Source: Myxococcus xanthus
GTDB taxonomy: Bacteria; Myxococcota; Myxococcia; Myxococcales; Myxococcaceae
DNA: 64,000 nt
Direction: 5' to 3'
NCBI RefSeq assembly: GCF_900106535.1
Contig: NZ_FNOH01000005.1
Coordinates: 372,001 to 436,000 of the forward strand
The position numbers and the translations under genes are program-made. The notes under the pieces are model-generated. The model worked only from the letters and a program-made list of their open reading frames with translations, did not search any database and was not told the origin of the DNA. Numbering within the stretch: the stretch's first letter is position 1; each line of letters begins with the position of its first letter. This document shows, piece by piece, positions 26,984 to 36,868 of the stretch.

Positions 26984-27796
26984 ATGCGCCTGCACGCCCT
27001 GCTGCCCAGCTCGCTGTTGCTTGTCTTCCTGGCTCCTCTCGGCGCGCGCGCCGCGTCGGGGGATGAGTGGCTGGGGCCAGACAAGCCCAAGCACTTCGCG
27101 GCGTGTTTCGTGTTCGCGGGCGCGGGGTACGCCGGGGGTGCGCTGCTCTTCGACAATCCCCACGCGCGCTGGCTCACCGGCGCGGGGCTCGCGATGGGCG
27201 CGGGGGTGGGCAAGGAACTCTATGACTTGGGGCGCGGGACGACGTTCTCGATGAAGGACCTGGCGTGGGACGCGGTGGGCACGGCGTCCGGGCTCGCGGT
27301 GTCGTACGTGGTGGACCGGCTCGTCTTCCGCCGTGACGACACGCCGTCCGAGGTGGCCCGCCGGGTGCGGCTACGTCGCCCCCTCGCGCTCCGCCTCCAC
27401 GTCGCCGGGGACGGGGGCCTCCCGGGTGGGCTCGCCACGCGCATGGCGTTCGACGAGCTGTACCAGCTCCTCTCGATGCAGCCTCGGGTCCACCGTCACC
27501 AGGGCGCCGCCGCGGCCGGAGTCGCTGGAGACGAGCACGGTGACCTTGCCGCGCGGGCACTGGTTCATGCAGCCGGAGGGGAGTACGCGGACCTGTCCCC
27601 CCAGGCCGCGTTCGGTGAGCGTGCCTTGGAGCCAGCGCGGCAGGTCCAGTCCTCCGGCACGCGTGCCGCCCTTCATCAGACACTTCCGGCAGACGAGCAC
27701 CTCTACGTCCTCCACCGGTCCACCGCCGCTGTCGTCCCGCATCCGTCCTCCATCGTCTCGTCGATGCCGCTCGATGCGCCGCGCGCCCGGCCCTGA
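26984..27796 (+). CDS. YfiM/DUF2279-like protein with a 3' part that runs antisense to a ferredoxin gene
   Basis: As read, 270 residues. Residues 1-23 are a signal peptide (LLLVFLAPLGARAASG). The next ~90 residues look like the YfiM/DUF2279 family (GPDKPKHFAACFVFAGAGYA, GVGKELYDLG, FSMKDLAWDAVGTASGLAVS), which is probably membrane-associated. After about residue 120 the frame runs on through the opposite strand of a convincing ferredoxin gene, and its composition becomes that of an antisense shadow. A TGA in another frame at 27334 would end the protein where the family similarity stops, so the last ~150 codons may reflect a lost stop or a frameshift. Confidence 0.6.
   Translation: MRLHALLPSSLLLVFLAPLGARAASGDEWLGPDKPKHFAACFVFAGAGYAGGALLFDNPHARWLTGAGLAMGAGVGKELYDLGRGTTFSMKDLAWDAVGTASGLAVSYVVDRLVFRRDDTPSEVARRVRLRRPLALRLHVAGDGGLPGGLATRMAFDELYQLLSMQPRVHRHQGAAAAGVAGDEHGDLAARALVHAAGGEYADLSPQAAFGERALEPARQVQSSGTRAALHQTLPADEHLYVLHRSTAAVVPHPSSIVSSMPLDAPRARP
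27371..27742 (-). CDS. thioredoxin-like [2Fe-2S] ferredoxin
   Basis: 123 residues. Cysteines in VLVCRKCLMKGG and VLPSGCMNQCPRGKVTVLV match the (2Fe-2S) ferredoxin-domain family, with the normal CxxC-like and CxxxC pairs; it is probably an electron carrier in the cytosol. The ATG at 27742 has a GGAGGA ribosome site 3 bases upstream, which supports this strand as the true coding one. It lies completely inside the 3' part of the open frame on the plus strand. Confidence 0.82.
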   Translation of the reverse strand: MRDDSGGGPVEDVEVLVCRKCLMKGGTRAGGLDLPRWLQGTLTERGLGGQVRVLPSGCMNQCPRGKVTVLVSSDSGRGGALVTVDPRLHREELVQLVERHARGEPTREAPVPGDVEAEREGAT

Positions 27797-28031
27797 GGCA
27801 CAGGGGCCCTGTTGGCTGAAGCACGCACGGCGACCTGAGACTGGGAGGTAGCGCGCTGTCGGGAGTCCCGCAGGCCGCCCTGGTCGTTCGAGTGCTTCCG
27901 GAGCGGGAAGGCGGCCCGGTGGCTGATGGGTCCGGAAAGCGGACGTACAGGGATATCACGACGCGGCATTCCTCCCGGGCTGATTGCTGGTAGCTTGCGC
28001 CGCGCTATCGAAGCGGCCATGGAGGGCTTCC

Positions 28032-29141
28032 ATGATTCAGAACCGGTGGGTCTCGCTGCTGTCGCTGTCCGCTTTGGGCGTCAGTGCGCTCACGGGGTGT
28101 GAGCGGACGCCGCCGTCCGCCGAGGCGCCCGTGGCCGCGCCGGAAGCCCAGAAGCTGCCGGCGCCCAAGCCGATGACGGCCGAACAGCTCGCGCACTTCT
28201 TCAAGCCGCTGCCCCAGCGCAAGGACGCGCCGCCTCCCCCCGAGGACACCGACGCCCAGGTGGCGCTGGGGCGGATGCTCTACTTCGAGCCGCGCCTGTC
28301 GAAGAACCACGACGTGTCCTGCAACACCTGTCACGGCCTGACGACCTTCGGCGTGGACAACAAGGCGCTGTCGGACGGCCACAAGGGGCTGAAGGGCGCG
28401 CGCAACTCGCCCACCGTGTACAACGCGGCCGGGCACATCGCGCAGTTCTGGGACGGGCGCGCGGACACGCTGGAGGCGCAGGCCACGGGCCCCATCCTCA
28501 ATCCGGTGGAGATGGCCATGCCGGATGAGAAGCGCGTGCTGGCCACGCTGACCTCCATCCCGGAGTACACGAAGCGTTTCCGTGAGGCCTTCCCGGGCGA
28601 CAAGAAGCCGGTGACCATGGCCAACACCGCGCGCGCCATCGCCGCCTTCGAGCGCAAGCTCGTCACGACCTCGCGCTTCGACGCCTTCGTGGGCGGCAAG
28701 CACGACGCGCTCACGGAGCAGGAGCAGCGGGGCCTGCAGCTCTTCGCCACCACCGGGTGCACCACCTGCCACAACGGCCCCGCCGTGGGCGGTACCTCCT
28801 TCCAGAAGCTGGGCCTCATCGAGGACTACCCGGGCCTGAAGGACGCGGGCCGCTTCGACGCCACGAAGAACGAGGATGACCGGGGCAAGTTCCGGGTGCC
28901 CACGCTCCTCAACGTGGACAAGACGGGGCCGTACCTCCACGACGGCAGCGTGGTGGAGCTGCCGCAGATGGTGCGGCTGATGGCGAAGCACCAGCTGGCG
29001 CGCACGCTGACGGACCCGGAGGTGGACGACCTGGTCGCCTTCCTCAAGAGCCTCACGGGGGAGCTGCCCCCCGCGGAGTTCATCGCTCCGCCGGAGCTTC
29101 CCCCCAGCACCGCGAAGACCCCCAAGCCGGACCCGTCTTGA
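28032..29141 (+). CDS. di-haem cytochrome c peroxidase lipoprotein
   Basis: 369 residues. Reduces hydrogen peroxide in the periplasm with electrons from cytochrome c. Two haem motifs, CNTCH (about residue 99) and CTTCH (about 247), give the usual di-haem MauG/CcpA architecture; the segments [15 protein letters not shown] and [17 protein letters not shown] are family hallmarks. A lipobox (VSALTGC) replaces the simple signal peptide of soluble members. The ATG at 28032 follows a GGAGG site and the preceding in-frame start at 27984 would spoil the signal peptide. The next gene starts 41 bp later. Confidence 0.92.
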   Translation: MIQNRWVSLLSLSALGVSALTGCERTPPSAEAPVAAPEAQKLPAPKPMTAEQLAHFFKPLPQRKDAPPPPEDTDAQVALGRMLYFEPRLSKNHDVSCNTCHGLTTFGVDNKALSDGHKGLKGARNSPTVYNAAGHIAQFWDGRADTLEAQATGPILNPVEMAMPDEKRVLATLTSIPEYTKRFREAFPGDKKPVTMANTARAIAAFERKLVTTSRFDAFVGGKHDALTEQEQRGLQLFATTGCTTCHNGPAVGGTSFQKLGLIEDYPGLKDAGRFDATKNEDDRGKFRVPTLLNVDKTGPYLHDGSVVELPQMVRLMAKHQLARTLTDPEVDDLVAFLKSLTGELPPAEFIAPPELPPSTAKTPKPDPS

Positions 29142-29182
29142 AACGTGCGCGGCGCCCCGCGCGTTGCTAAGCAGCGAGGCCC

Positions 29183-29581
29183 ATGGACCGAATGCTCTTC
29201 TACGCCCACTCCGGGCTCCGCTATCTGGTGCTGCTGGCTGGAATCCTGGCCCTCGCGTACTTCGCTTACGGGCTCGCCACCCGGAAGCCCTTCGACAAGC
29301 TGGGGCGCATCCTGGGCTCGGCCTACTCCGGGCTGCTCCAGCTTCAGGTGCTGCTGGGCGTCGGCGTGCTGGTGACGCGCTTCTATTACCCGGCGCTCAT
29401 CGGGCACATCGTGATGATGGTGCTCGCCGCCGGCGTGGCGCAGGCGACGCTGTCCATCAACCGCCGCAAGCCGCAGCCGGCCTTCGTGCTGCCGTTGGTG
29501 GGCGTGGTGGTGTCCATCATCTTCATCATCGGCGGCATCATGGCCATTGGCCGTGGCGTGTTCACCACGACGGCGATGTGA
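29183..29581 (+). CDS. small four-helix membrane protein
   Basis: 132 residues with about four transmembrane helices (LRYLVLLAGILALAYFAYGL; LLQLQVLLGVGVLVTRFYY; IGHIVMMVLAAGVAQATL; FVLPLVGVVVSIIFIIGGIM). His residues at YAHSGLRY and IGHIVMM sit at helix ends where haem b might bind, but no known family was recognised. It follows the peroxidase gene in the same direction and precedes the Alternative Complex III operon, so a role in electron transfer is possible. Confidence 0.7.
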   Translation: MDRMLFYAHSGLRYLVLLAGILALAYFAYGLATRKPFDKLGRILGSAYSGLLQLQVLLGVGVLVTRFYYPALIGHIVMMVLAAGVAQATLSINRRKPQPAFVLPLVGVVVSIIFIIGGIMAIGRGVFTTTAM

Positions 29582-29593
29582 GCCGCGCCGGGT

Positions 29594-29635
29594 AAATGCT
29601 GCGCTGAATCACGGCGCGCGGCGCAAATGCTGCGC
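29594..29635. repeat. direct repeat AAATGCTGCGC, two copies 31 bp apart
   Basis: AAATGCTGCGC occurs at 29594-29604 and again at 29625-29635. The second copy lies in a palindrome GCGCA-AATGC-TGCGC. The copies are three helical turns apart and lie about 70-110 bp upstream of the sigma-54-like promoter, where enhancer-binding proteins usually bind. Confidence 0.45.
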
Positions 29636-29688
29636 GCATCAGGCCAACCCCCACGCATGTTCGCCTGGGTGTTGGCCTTTCGTCATTC

Positions 29689-29704
29689 TGGCCCTCGCAT
29701 TGCA
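29689..29704 (+). promoter_or_regulatory. sigma-54-type promoter candidate for the Alternative Complex III operon
   Basis: TGGCCC-TCGCA-TTGCA matches the sigma-54 consensus TGGCAC-N5-TTGCA except for one base, with the obligatory GG and GC exactly 10 bp apart. It lies 94 bp before the first codon of the operon's first cytochrome gene. Confidence 0.5.
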
Positions 29705-29797
29705 ATTCGTGTCGTGCGTGCCGGGCAGTGAGCCCGGCCTCCCTTCGAGGAGGGGCACGCGGCGATGCGGACACACGCCCAGGAAGGACGACCGCGC

Positions 29798-30607
29798 ATG
29801 GCGCGGGGGCTCGTCCCCGTCATTCAGCTTCTGGCCCTGGTGGCGGCGCCAGTGGCGGGAGCGCAGAGCGCCTCGCAAGGGGCCACGCTCTTCACGCAGC
29901 GCTGCGCCACCTGTCACACGGTGGGCGAGGGCGACCGCGTGGGGCCGGACCTGCACGGCGTCATGGAGCGGCGCGACGAGGCATGGGTCACCCGCTTCAT
30001 CACCAGCCCCGGCGCCGTCATTGACGAAGGCGACCCGGTGGCCAACGCGCTGCTGAAGCAGTTCAACGGCATCCGCATGCCGGACCAGCAACTCGCTCCC
30101 GAGGAGCTTGGCGCCCTCTACGCCTTCTTCCGCGACTGCACGAAGAAGGGGGAGGGCGGCTGCAAGCCGTCGCCCGCGGCGAAGATGGGCACGGACGCGA
30201 CCTCGGAAGAGGTTGCGCGCGGCCGCCGGCTCTTCGAGGGCACGGAAGCCCTGGCGAAGGGCGGTCCCGCCTGTTTCGGCTGTCATGACGTGCGCGGGCT
30301 GGGCGTGGCGGGTGGCGGCACGCTGGGCCCCAACCTCACCTTCGCCTTCGCGCGCATGGGCGAGCGCGGCATGCGGCCTCTCCTGGCGAAGCTGGACACG
30401 CCGATGATGGCCGCGCTGTACGCGAAGGCCCCGCTGGAGGAGGAGGAGCAATACGCCCTCAAGGCGTACCTCGCGGACGTGTCGCGCGACGGCAGCAAGC
30501 CTCGCACGGACAGGGACTTCTTCTACCTGGGCCTCGTCGGGATGCTCGCGGTGCTCGGGTTCATGGGCGTTGCCTTCAACGCGCACACCAAGCGAGGTCA
30601 GCCGTGA
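29798..30607 (+). CDS. membrane-anchored di-haem cytochrome c
   Basis: 269 residues. An N-terminal signal peptide (LVPVIQLLALVAAPVAGAQS) is followed by two class I cytochrome c domains with haem sites CATCH (near residue 40) and CFGCH (near 165), the latter domain with an axial Met candidate in MMAALYAKAPL. A C-terminal transmembrane helix (FYLGLVGMLAVLGFMGVAF) anchors it in the membrane. The ATG at 29798 follows an AGGAAGG site, so I prefer it over 29765. Its stop overlaps the next gene's GTG. It probably shuttles electrons to or from the Alternative Complex III that follows. Confidence 0.88.
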   Translation: MARGLVPVIQLLALVAAPVAGAQSASQGATLFTQRCATCHTVGEGDRVGPDLHGVMERRDEAWVTRFITSPGAVIDEGDPVANALLKQFNGIRMPDQQLAPEELGALYAFFRDCTKKGEGGCKPSPAAKMGTDATSEEVARGRRLFEGTEALAKGGPACFGCHDVRGLGVAGGGTLGPNLTFAFARMGERGMRPLLAKLDTPMMAALYAKAPLEEEEQYALKAYLADVSRDGSKPRTDRDFFYLGLVGMLAVLGFMGVAFNAHTKRGQP

Positions 30608-31221
30608 GTGAAGCCCTCTTCTCCGCCATCCCCTACGTGGCGGCGGGCGCGGCCGTGGCGGGCGTGGCGCGCCGGCTGATGGCACGCGCACCCGCGAGTG
30701 CCCCCAGCGCTCCCACGCCCTGGACGCTCTCTGGGCGGGCCGTGCTGGCGGGGGGCGTCATCGTGGCCTTCATCCACCTGCTGGGGCTGGTGGCGCCGCG
30801 TGCGATGCAGGCCTTCAATGCGTCGCCGGGCCGCCTCTTCACGCTGGAGGCGGTGGGCCTCATTGGTGCGCTGCTGCTCGCCTGGGGCCTGGTGGGCCTG
30901 ACGCTGCGCCGCGCGCGAGAGGGGCAGTGGAGCACCGCCGCGCTGCTGGGGTTGCTGTTCGCGCAGTCGTGCTCTGGCCTCTACCTGGCGGTGGCGCTGC
31001 GCTGGGGCTCGGCCTGGTACGTCCACGTGGTGGTGCCGTACCTGCGCTCGGTGCTGGCCTTCCAGCCGGACGCGTCGCTGCTGGCGCAGGCGCCCTTCAT
31101 CGTCCAGTTCCACACCCTGTTCGGGATGGTGGTGCTGGCGCTGGCTCTCTTCATCCGCGCGCGGCCCGAGCCCATCACCGCGCCCCTGCTCGTCACGCCT
31201 CGGGAGGAGACCGCCCGCTGA
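30604..31221 (+). CDS. NarI-like cytochrome b membrane protein
   Basis: 205 residues, about five transmembrane helices. His residues in FIHLLGLVAPRAM, WYVHVVVPYLRSV and QFHTLFGMVVLAL are placed as in nitrate-reductase gamma (NarI) family cytochrome b subunits, suggesting haem b ligation and quinol contact. The start is a GTG overlapping the preceding stop (GTGA), so it is coupled to the di-haem cytochrome c. It is an addition to the classical six-gene Alternative Complex III operon. Confidence 0.75.
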   Translation: MSEALFSAIPYVAAGAAVAGVARRLMARAPASAPSAPTPWTLSGRAVLAGGVIVAFIHLLGLVAPRAMQAFNASPGRLFTLEAVGLIGALLLAWGLVGLTLRRAREGQWSTAALLGLLFAQSCSGLYLAVALRWGSAWYVHVVVPYLRSVLAFQPDASLLAQAPFIVQFHTLFGMVVLALALFIRARPEPITAPLLVTPREETAR

Positions 31222-31239
31222 CGCGGCGGCACACCCGTC

Positions 31240-31881
31240 ATGAAAGACGCCTCGACTCGCTTCTCTTGTCGTGCCCTGACCGCTGCCTGGATGGGCCCGC
31301 TGGCCGCGCTCTCCCTGGCGGGCTGTAGCGGCCCGGTGAACAACCAGCAGGGCTACATGCCCGAGCAGCCCGTGGCCTTCTCCCACGCCGTCCACGCCGG
31401 GCAGTACGGCCTGGATTGTCAGTACTGCCACGTGGGCGCGGAGAAGAGCCGCCACGCCGGCGTGCCCTCCACCAGCGTGTGCATGAACTGCCACACGCAG
31501 GTGAAGACGGACTCGCCCGAAATCCAGAAGGTCGCGGCCGCGGTGGCGGAGAACAAGCCGCTGGCGTGGGTGCGCATCCACCGCCTGCCGGACCACGCGT
31601 ACTTCAACCACGCCAGCCACGTGGGCGCGGGCCTGGACTGCCAGACGTGCCACGGGCCCGTGCAGGAGATGGTGCGCGTGGAGCAGAAGGAGCCCATGAC
31701 GATGGGCTGGTGCCTGGATTGCCACCGCGACACGGCGGCGAAGCAGGTGTCCGCGCCGCCGCCTTCCGCGCCCCGCGCTGGAGAGCTGCTGGCCCTGTCG
31801 TCCGGCGCACCCGCACCGGAGCCATTGAAGGCCCCTCGAATCCTGCAGCCCCCCACGGACTGCTCGAGCTGCCACCGCTGA
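31240..31881 (+). CDS. actA: Alternative Complex III pentahaem cytochrome ActA
   Basis: 213 residues. Five CxxCH haem sites are present: CQYCH, CMNCH, CQTCH, CLDCH and CSSCH. This is the pentahaem subunit that collects electrons from ActB. A lipoprotein signal (LAALSLAGC, Cys 29) tethers it to the periplasmic face of the membrane, which agrees with known ActA proteins. It sits 12 bp before actB. Confidence 0.93.
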   Translation: MKDASTRFSCRALTAAWMGPLAALSLAGCSGPVNNQQGYMPEQPVAFSHAVHAGQYGLDCQYCHVGAEKSRHAGVPSTSVCMNCHTQVKTDSPEIQKVAAAVAENKPLAWVRIHRLPDHAYFNHASHVGAGLDCQTCHGPVQEMVRVEQKEPMTMGWCLDCHRDTAAKQVSAPPPSAPRAGELLALSSGAPAPEPLKAPRILQPPTDCSSCHR

Positions 31882-31893
31882 GGAGTCCCATCC

Positions 31894-34872
31894 ATGTCCG
31901 ACCCACTTCCCAAGTATTGGCAGAGCCTGGCGGAGCGCGCTGGCGACCTTGGCGCGCTCGCACAGACGCAGGACGAATTCGCGGAGCCGCTCCCCGTGGG
32001 CGTCGCCGCCACGCCTCCGGATGCGAACAGCCGCCGTGACTTCTTCAAGCTGATGGGCCTGAGCGCCGCGGCGGCCATGGTGGCCTGCCAGCGCGCGCCG
32101 GTGCAGGAAATCATCCCCTACGTGGCGCGCCCGGATGAAGTCACGCCGGGGCTGGCGCTCTGGTACGCGTCCACCTGCAACGGGTGCAGCGCCCGGTGCG
32201 GCCTGCTGCTGAAGACGCGCGATGGCCGCCCCATCAAGGTGGAGGGCAACGACGAGCACCCCGTGTCGCGCGGTGGCGTGTGCGCGGTGGGCCAGGCGTC
32301 GGTGCTGTCGCTCTACGACGCGAGCCGCGCCCGTTACCCCACCCGCGGCGCCACGCGCGTGTCCTGGACGGACCTGGACGCGGACGTCACGCAGGCCCTG
32401 CGCAAGGCCACCGAGGCGGGAAAGGGCATCCGCGTGGTGTTGCCCTGGCACCTGGGGCCCACGGCGGAGGCGGCCGTGAAGCGCTTCCTGGCCGCGTACC
32501 CCACCGCGCGGACCGTGCGCGACGAAGCCCTGGGGGAGCTGTCCGCCATCGCCGACGCCCACCGCGTCACGCATGGCGTGCACGCCGTGCCGGACTACCG
32601 CTTCGACAAGGCCGCCGTCATCGCCAGCTTCGGCGCGGACTTCCTGGGGACGTGGGTGTCGCCCGTGGCGTTCACCCGGCAGTACGCGGAGTCGCGCGAC
32701 GCGGCCCGGCGCCGGACGATGTCGCGGCACTTCCAGGTGGAGCCGGTGATGACGCTCACCGGTGCCGCCGCGGACCGCCGCTTCGTGGTGGCGCCTTCCG
32801 ATGTGGCGCTGGTGCTGGCGGACCTGGTGCGGCGGCTGGCGGTGAAGGCGGGCCGCGAGGTGCCCGGACTGGGGTCGCTGCCGCCGCCCGCGCTGGACGA
32901 GGCCGCGAGGGTGGAGCTCGCGGACTCGCTGTGGGCCCAGCGTCAGGACGCCCTGGTGGTGGCGGGCGGTGATGACGTGGCCACGCAGGTGCTGGCCAAC
33001 GTCGCCAACGCGCTGCTGGGCAACGAGGGCCACACGGTGTCGCTGGCGGACGGCACGGCGCTGGACGCGGACGCGCTGTCCTTGGGGACGCTGCTGACCG
33101 AGCTGCGCGCCGGCAGCGTGGGCGCGGTGCTTTTCATGGGCGCCAATCCCGTCTACAGCGACCCGCGCGGCGCGGAGCTGGCCGCGTTGCTGAAGGACGT
33201 GCCGCTCACGCTGTCCACCAGCGACCGGCGGGACGAGACGGCTGTGCACGTGGGCCTCCATGCACCGGAGTCCACCGCGCTGGAGTCGTGGGGCGACGCG
33301 GAGGTGCGCCGGGGCGTCGTGTCACTGCGCCAGCCCGCGGTGGCGCCGCTACATGAGACGCGCAGCGGCGTGGAGTCGCTGCTCCAGTGGGCGGGAGCGC
33401 CCCAGCCGCACTACGACTTCCTCCGCGCTCGCTGGGAGGCGGAGGTCTTCCCCCAGGCCAGCGGCCTGGGGCAGGGCTTCATCGCTTTCTGGGACGATGC
33501 CCTCCGTCGGGGCGTGGTGACGCTCGGCGCCGCCGCGGCGGAAGCGCCCGCCTTCCGCGAGGAGGGGCTGGCGAAGGCGCTGGCCAGCGTGGCCCGTCAT
33601 GCCGCGGAGTGGGAGCTGGTGCTGTACCCCACGGTGGCGCTGCGTGACGGTGCCCCCGCGAACAACGCCTGGCTCCAGGAGGTGGCGGACCCCATCACCA
33701 AGGTGACGTGGGGCAACCCGGCGTGCATCGCTCCGGCCCGCGCGAAGGCGCTGGGACTGAAGGATGGCGACGTCGTCCAGGTGCGCGCGGGGAGCACGAC
33801 GCTGTCGGTGCCCGTGCTGGTGCAGGCGGGGACGCACCCCTCCGTCATCGCGGTGGCGGTGGGCTACGGCCGCACGCAGGCCGGGCGCGTCGCGGATGGC
33901 ATCGGCGTCAACGGCTACCCGCTGTCGGCGGTGGTGGACGGACGCGCGCGGCGCACGGTGCCCGGCGTCACGGTTCAGGCCACGGGCGAGCAGCAGCCCC
34001 TGGCGCTGACGCAGACGCACCACCGGCTGGAGGGACGGCCGCACGTGCGCGAAGCGGAGCTGGCCGCCTTCCTGGCCAACCCGCGCGCGGGCAACGAGGT
34101 GCAGGCGGGGCACGGCGGGGGAGGGCACTCGCTCTCCCTGTGGTCGGGGCACGAGTACAAGGGGCACCGGTGGGCGCTGGCGGTGGACCTGAGCGCCTGC
34201 ACGGGGTGCTCGGCCTGCGTGGTGTCGTGCCAGGCGGAGAACAACATCCCCAGCGTGGGGCGCGACGAGGTGCTGCGCCGGCGGGACATGCACTGGATGC
34301 GCATCGACCGGTACTACCAGGGGGACGAAGCCAATCCCCAGGTCGTCCACCAGCCGATGATGTGCCAGCACTGTGAGAATGCGCCGTGCGAGACGGTGTG
34401 CCCGGTGCTGGCCACGGTGCACTCCAGCGAGGGCCTCAATCAGCAGGTCTACAACCGCTGCGTAGGGACGCGGTACTGCGCCAACAACTGCCCCACGAAG
34501 GTCCGCCGCTTCAACTGGTTCGACTACGAGCACGCCGAGCCGTTGGAGCGGATGGTGCTCAATCCGGACGTCGTGGTGCGCAGCCGGGGCGTCATGGAGA
34601 AGTGCTCGATGTGCGTGCAGCGCATCCAGGAGTCCAAGGCCGCCGCGAACCGGGAAGGCCGTCCGCTGCGTGACGGGGACATCCAGACGGCGTGCCAGCA
34701 GAGCTGCCCTGCGAAGGCCATCCACTTCGGTGACGTGAACGACCCCGACAGCCAGGTGGCGCGACTGGCGAAGGACGGGCGGGCGTTCCGGCTGCTGGAG
34801 GAGCTGAACATCGGGTCGTCCATCACCTACCTCACGAAGATCCGGAACACCGGGTCGGGAAGCGGCACATGA
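31894..34872 (+). CDS. actB: Alternative Complex III iron-sulfur/molybdopterin-like subunit ActB
   Basis: 992 residues. A twin-arginine motif ([11 protein letters not shown]) with a following Cys (MVACQR) directs folded export and lipid attachment. The N-terminal ~730 residues are a molybdopterin-oxidoreductase fold ([22 protein letters not shown] near residue 92), which in characterised ActB has no cofactor. The C-terminal part binds four iron-sulfur clusters: [53 protein letters not shown] with a later [10 protein letters not shown]. Its stop overlaps the actC start by 4 bp. Confidence 0.95.
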   Translation: MSDPLPKYWQSLAERAGDLGALAQTQDEFAEPLPVGVAATPPDANSRRDFFKLMGLSAAAAMVACQRAPVQEIIPYVARPDEVTPGLALWYASTCNGCSARCGLLLKTRDGRPIKVEGNDEHPVSRGGVCAVGQASVLSLYDASRARYPTRGATRVSWTDLDADVTQALRKATEAGKGIRVVLPWHLGPTAEAAVKRFLAAYPTARTVRDEALGELSAIADAHRVTHGVHAVPDYRFDKAAVIASFGADFLGTWVSPVAFTRQYAESRDAARRRTMSRHFQVEPVMTLTGAAADRRFVVAPSDVALVLADLVRRLAVKAGREVPGLGSLPPPALDEAARVELADSLWAQRQDALVVAGGDDVATQVLANVANALLGNEGHTVSLADGTALDADALSLGTLLTELRAGSVGAVLFMGANPVYSDPRGAELAALLKDVPLTLSTSDRRDETAVHVGLHAPESTALESWGDAEVRRGVVSLRQPAVAPLHETRSGVESLLQWAGAPQPHYDFLRARWEAEVFPQASGLGQGFIAFWDDALRRGVVTLGAAAAEAPAFREEGLAKALASVARHAAEWELVLYPTVALRDGAPANNAWLQEVADPITKVTWGNPACIAPARAKALGLKDGDVVQVRAGSTTLSVPVLVQAGTHPSVIAVAVGYGRTQAGRVADGIGVNGYPLSAVVDGRARRTVPGVTVQATGEQQPLALTQTHHRLEGRPHVREAELAAFLANPRAGNEVQAGHGGGGHSLSLWSGHEYKGHRWALAVDLSACTGCSACVVSCQAENNIPSVGRDEVLRRRDMHWMRIDRYYQGDEANPQVVHQPMMCQHCENAPCETVCPVLATVHSSEGLNQQVYNRCVGTRYCANNCPTKVRRFNWFDYEHAEPLERMVLNPDVVVRSRGVMEKCSMCVQRIQESKAAANREGRPLRDGDIQTACQQSCPAKAIHFGDVNDPDSQVARLAKDGRAFRLLEELNIGSSITYLTKIRNTGSGSGT

Positions 34873-36347
34873 GCAACCAGCATCTGTCCCCGCTGCGCGA
34901 ACCGCTCGTCACCGAGCCGCGCTCCCTGGGCCAGCTCACCGAGGAGATCTGCGCCCCCATGGAGCGGGCCCCCACGTGGAAGTGGTGGGTGGCCTTTGGC
35001 ATCGCGGTGTCCGTGCTCGGCACGGGCGCCGGCATCGTCGGCTACCAGGTGGCCACGGGCATCGGCGTGTGGGGCCTCAACAAGACGATTGGCTGGGCCT
35101 TCGACATCACCAACTTCGTGTTCTGGGTGGGCATCGGCCACGCCGGCACGCTCATCTCCGCCATCCTCTTCCTCTTCCGGCAGAAGTGGCGCACCAGCAT
35201 CAACCGCGCGGCGGAGGCGATGACGCTGTTCGCCGTGATGTGCGCGGCGCTCTTCCCCGTCATCCACATGGGCCGGCCGTGGCTGGCCTTCTGGGTGCTG
35301 CCGTATCCGAACGACCGCGGCAGCCTGTGGGTGAACTTCCGCTCGCCGCTCTTGTGGGACGTGTTCGCCATCTCCACGTACTTCACCGTGTCGGCGGTGT
35401 TCTGGTACGTGGGCCTGATTCCGGACCTGGCCACGGTGCGCGACAGGGCGAAGGCGGGGATTCGCAAGGCCGTCTTCAAGGTGATGTCGCTGGGGTGGAC
35501 GGGCTCGAACCGGACGTGGAGCCGCTACGAGACGGTGTACCTGCTGCTGGCGGGCCTGGCGACGCCGCTGGTGCTCAGCGTGCACACCATCGTCTCCATG
35601 GACTTCGCCACATCGGTCATCCCCGGCTGGCACACCACCATCTTCCCGCCGTACTTCGTCGCAGGCGCGGTGTTCAGCGGCTTCGCCATGGTGCTGACGC
35701 TGATGATCATCACCCGCGTGGTGCTGGGCTACGAGCACCTCATCACCCTGCGTCACCTGGAGAACATGACGAAAATCATCATCGTCACGGGTGGCCTGGT
35801 GTCGCTGGCGTACGCGACGGAGTTCTTCATCGCCTGGTACTCGGGCAACCCCTACGAGCGCTTCGCCTTCATGAACCGCGCCTTCGGCCCCTACGCCTGG
35901 GCGTACTGGATCATGGTGACGTGCAACGTGGTGTCGCCGCACCTCTTCTGGTTCAAGAAGATTCGCACCTCGCCCGCGGCCATCTTCGTCCTGTCGCTGG
36001 TCATCAACGTGGGCATGTGGTTCGAGCGCTTCGTCATCATCGTCACCAGCCTCCACCGCGACTTCCTGCCGTCGAGCTGGGCCATGTACACGCCGACGAT
36101 GGTGGAGGTGGGGACCTTCATCGGCACCTTCGGCCTCTTCTTCACGCTGTTCCTGCTCTTCGTCCGCGTGCTGCCCATCATCTCCATCGGCGAGGTGAAG
36201 AGCGTGCTGGGCTTCGCGCGTGATGGCCATGCGGCGCAGTCACACCCGCCCGCGAAGCCCGTCGCCGAGGAGCCGCACCCCGTGGCCCACCGGCCCGCGT
36301 CGCCGGTGCCGCTGGCCATCGCCACCCGAAAGGATGCACCTGTATGA
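34869..36347 (+). CDS. actC: Alternative Complex III NrfD-like quinol subunit ActC
   Basis: 492 residues, about ten transmembrane helices, NrfD/PsrC family. It oxidises menaquinol at the membrane and couples this to charge movement. The typical segments are [21 protein letters not shown] and [20 protein letters not shown] sequence ([16 protein letters not shown]), where the His and Arg line the quinone site. The C-terminal ~50 residues are a cytosolic Pro/Ala-rich tail. It overlaps actB and actD by 4 bp each. Confidence 0.94.
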   Translation: MSNQHLSPLREPLVTEPRSLGQLTEEICAPMERAPTWKWWVAFGIAVSVLGTGAGIVGYQVATGIGVWGLNKTIGWAFDITNFVFWVGIGHAGTLISAILFLFRQKWRTSINRAAEAMTLFAVMCAALFPVIHMGRPWLAFWVLPYPNDRGSLWVNFRSPLLWDVFAISTYFTVSAVFWYVGLIPDLATVRDRAKAGIRKAVFKVMSLGWTGSNRTWSRYETVYLLLAGLATPLVLSVHTIVSMDFATSVIPGWHTTIFPPYFVAGAVFSGFAMVLTLMIITRVVLGYEHLITLRHLENMTKIIIVTGGLVSLAYATEFFIAWYSGNPYERFAFMNRAFGPYAWAYWIMVTCNVVSPHLFWFKKIRTSPAAIFVLSLVINVGMWFERFVIIVTSLHRDFLPSSWAMYTPTMVEVGTFIGTFGLFFTLFLLFVRVLPIISIGEVKSVLGFARDGHAAQSHPPAKPVAEEPHPVAHRPASPVPLAIATRKDAPV

Positions 36348-36868
36348 GTGCCCCGGTTCTCATCGGCTACTTCGACAGTGAGGCGCAGGTGCTCGACGCC
36401 ACCCGGGCGGTGCGGGAGGCGGGCTTCGTCCTCCACGACGTGTACACGCCGTACGCGGTGCACGGTTTGGATGACGCCATGGGCCTCAAGCCCAGCCGCC
36501 TCACCTGGGTGTGCTTCGGCGCGGGCCTGCTGGGCTGCACGCTGGCGCTGTCGCTCCAGTACTACACCAGCGTGGTGAGCTGGCCGCTCAACGTGGGCGG
36601 CAAGCCCTTCAACTCGTTCCCGGCGTTCATCCCCGTGACTTTCGAGCTGACGGTGCTGTTCGCGGCGCTGGCGACGGTGGCGGCCTTCCTGGCGCGGGCG
36701 AAGCTCTTCCCCGGGAGCCGCCGCTCGGTGCTCCCGCGTGTCACGGATGACCGGTTCGCCATCGCGGTGACGCCGCGCGAGGCCCCCTCGGAGCTGGACG
36801 CGGCCGAGGACCTGATGCGCCGCCACGGCGCGGTGGCGACGGACCTGCTGGAGGAGGTGGCGTCGTGA
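36344..36868 (+). CDS. actD: Alternative Complex III subunit ActD (DUF3341)
   Basis: 174 residues, two transmembrane helices ([21 protein letters not shown] and [20 protein letters not shown]) with a cytoplasmic alpha/beta domain in front ([20 protein letters not shown]). This is the DUF3341 subunit, which packs against ActC and ActF. ATGA overlaps at both ends keep it within the operon. Confidence 0.92.
   Translation: MSAPVLIGYFDSEAQVLDATRAVREAGFVLHDVYTPYAVHGLDDAMGLKPSRLTWVCFGAGLLGCTLALSLQYYTSVVSWPLNVGGKPFNSFPAFIPVTFELTVLFAALATVAAFLARAKLFPGSRRSVLPRVTDDRFAIAVTPREAPSELDAAEDLMRRHGAVATDLLEEVAS

Noticed and set aside
30598..33261. 887-codon minus-strand open frame
   Set aside because: Shadow of the Alternative Complex III genes, His/Arg/Gln-rich, no domain.
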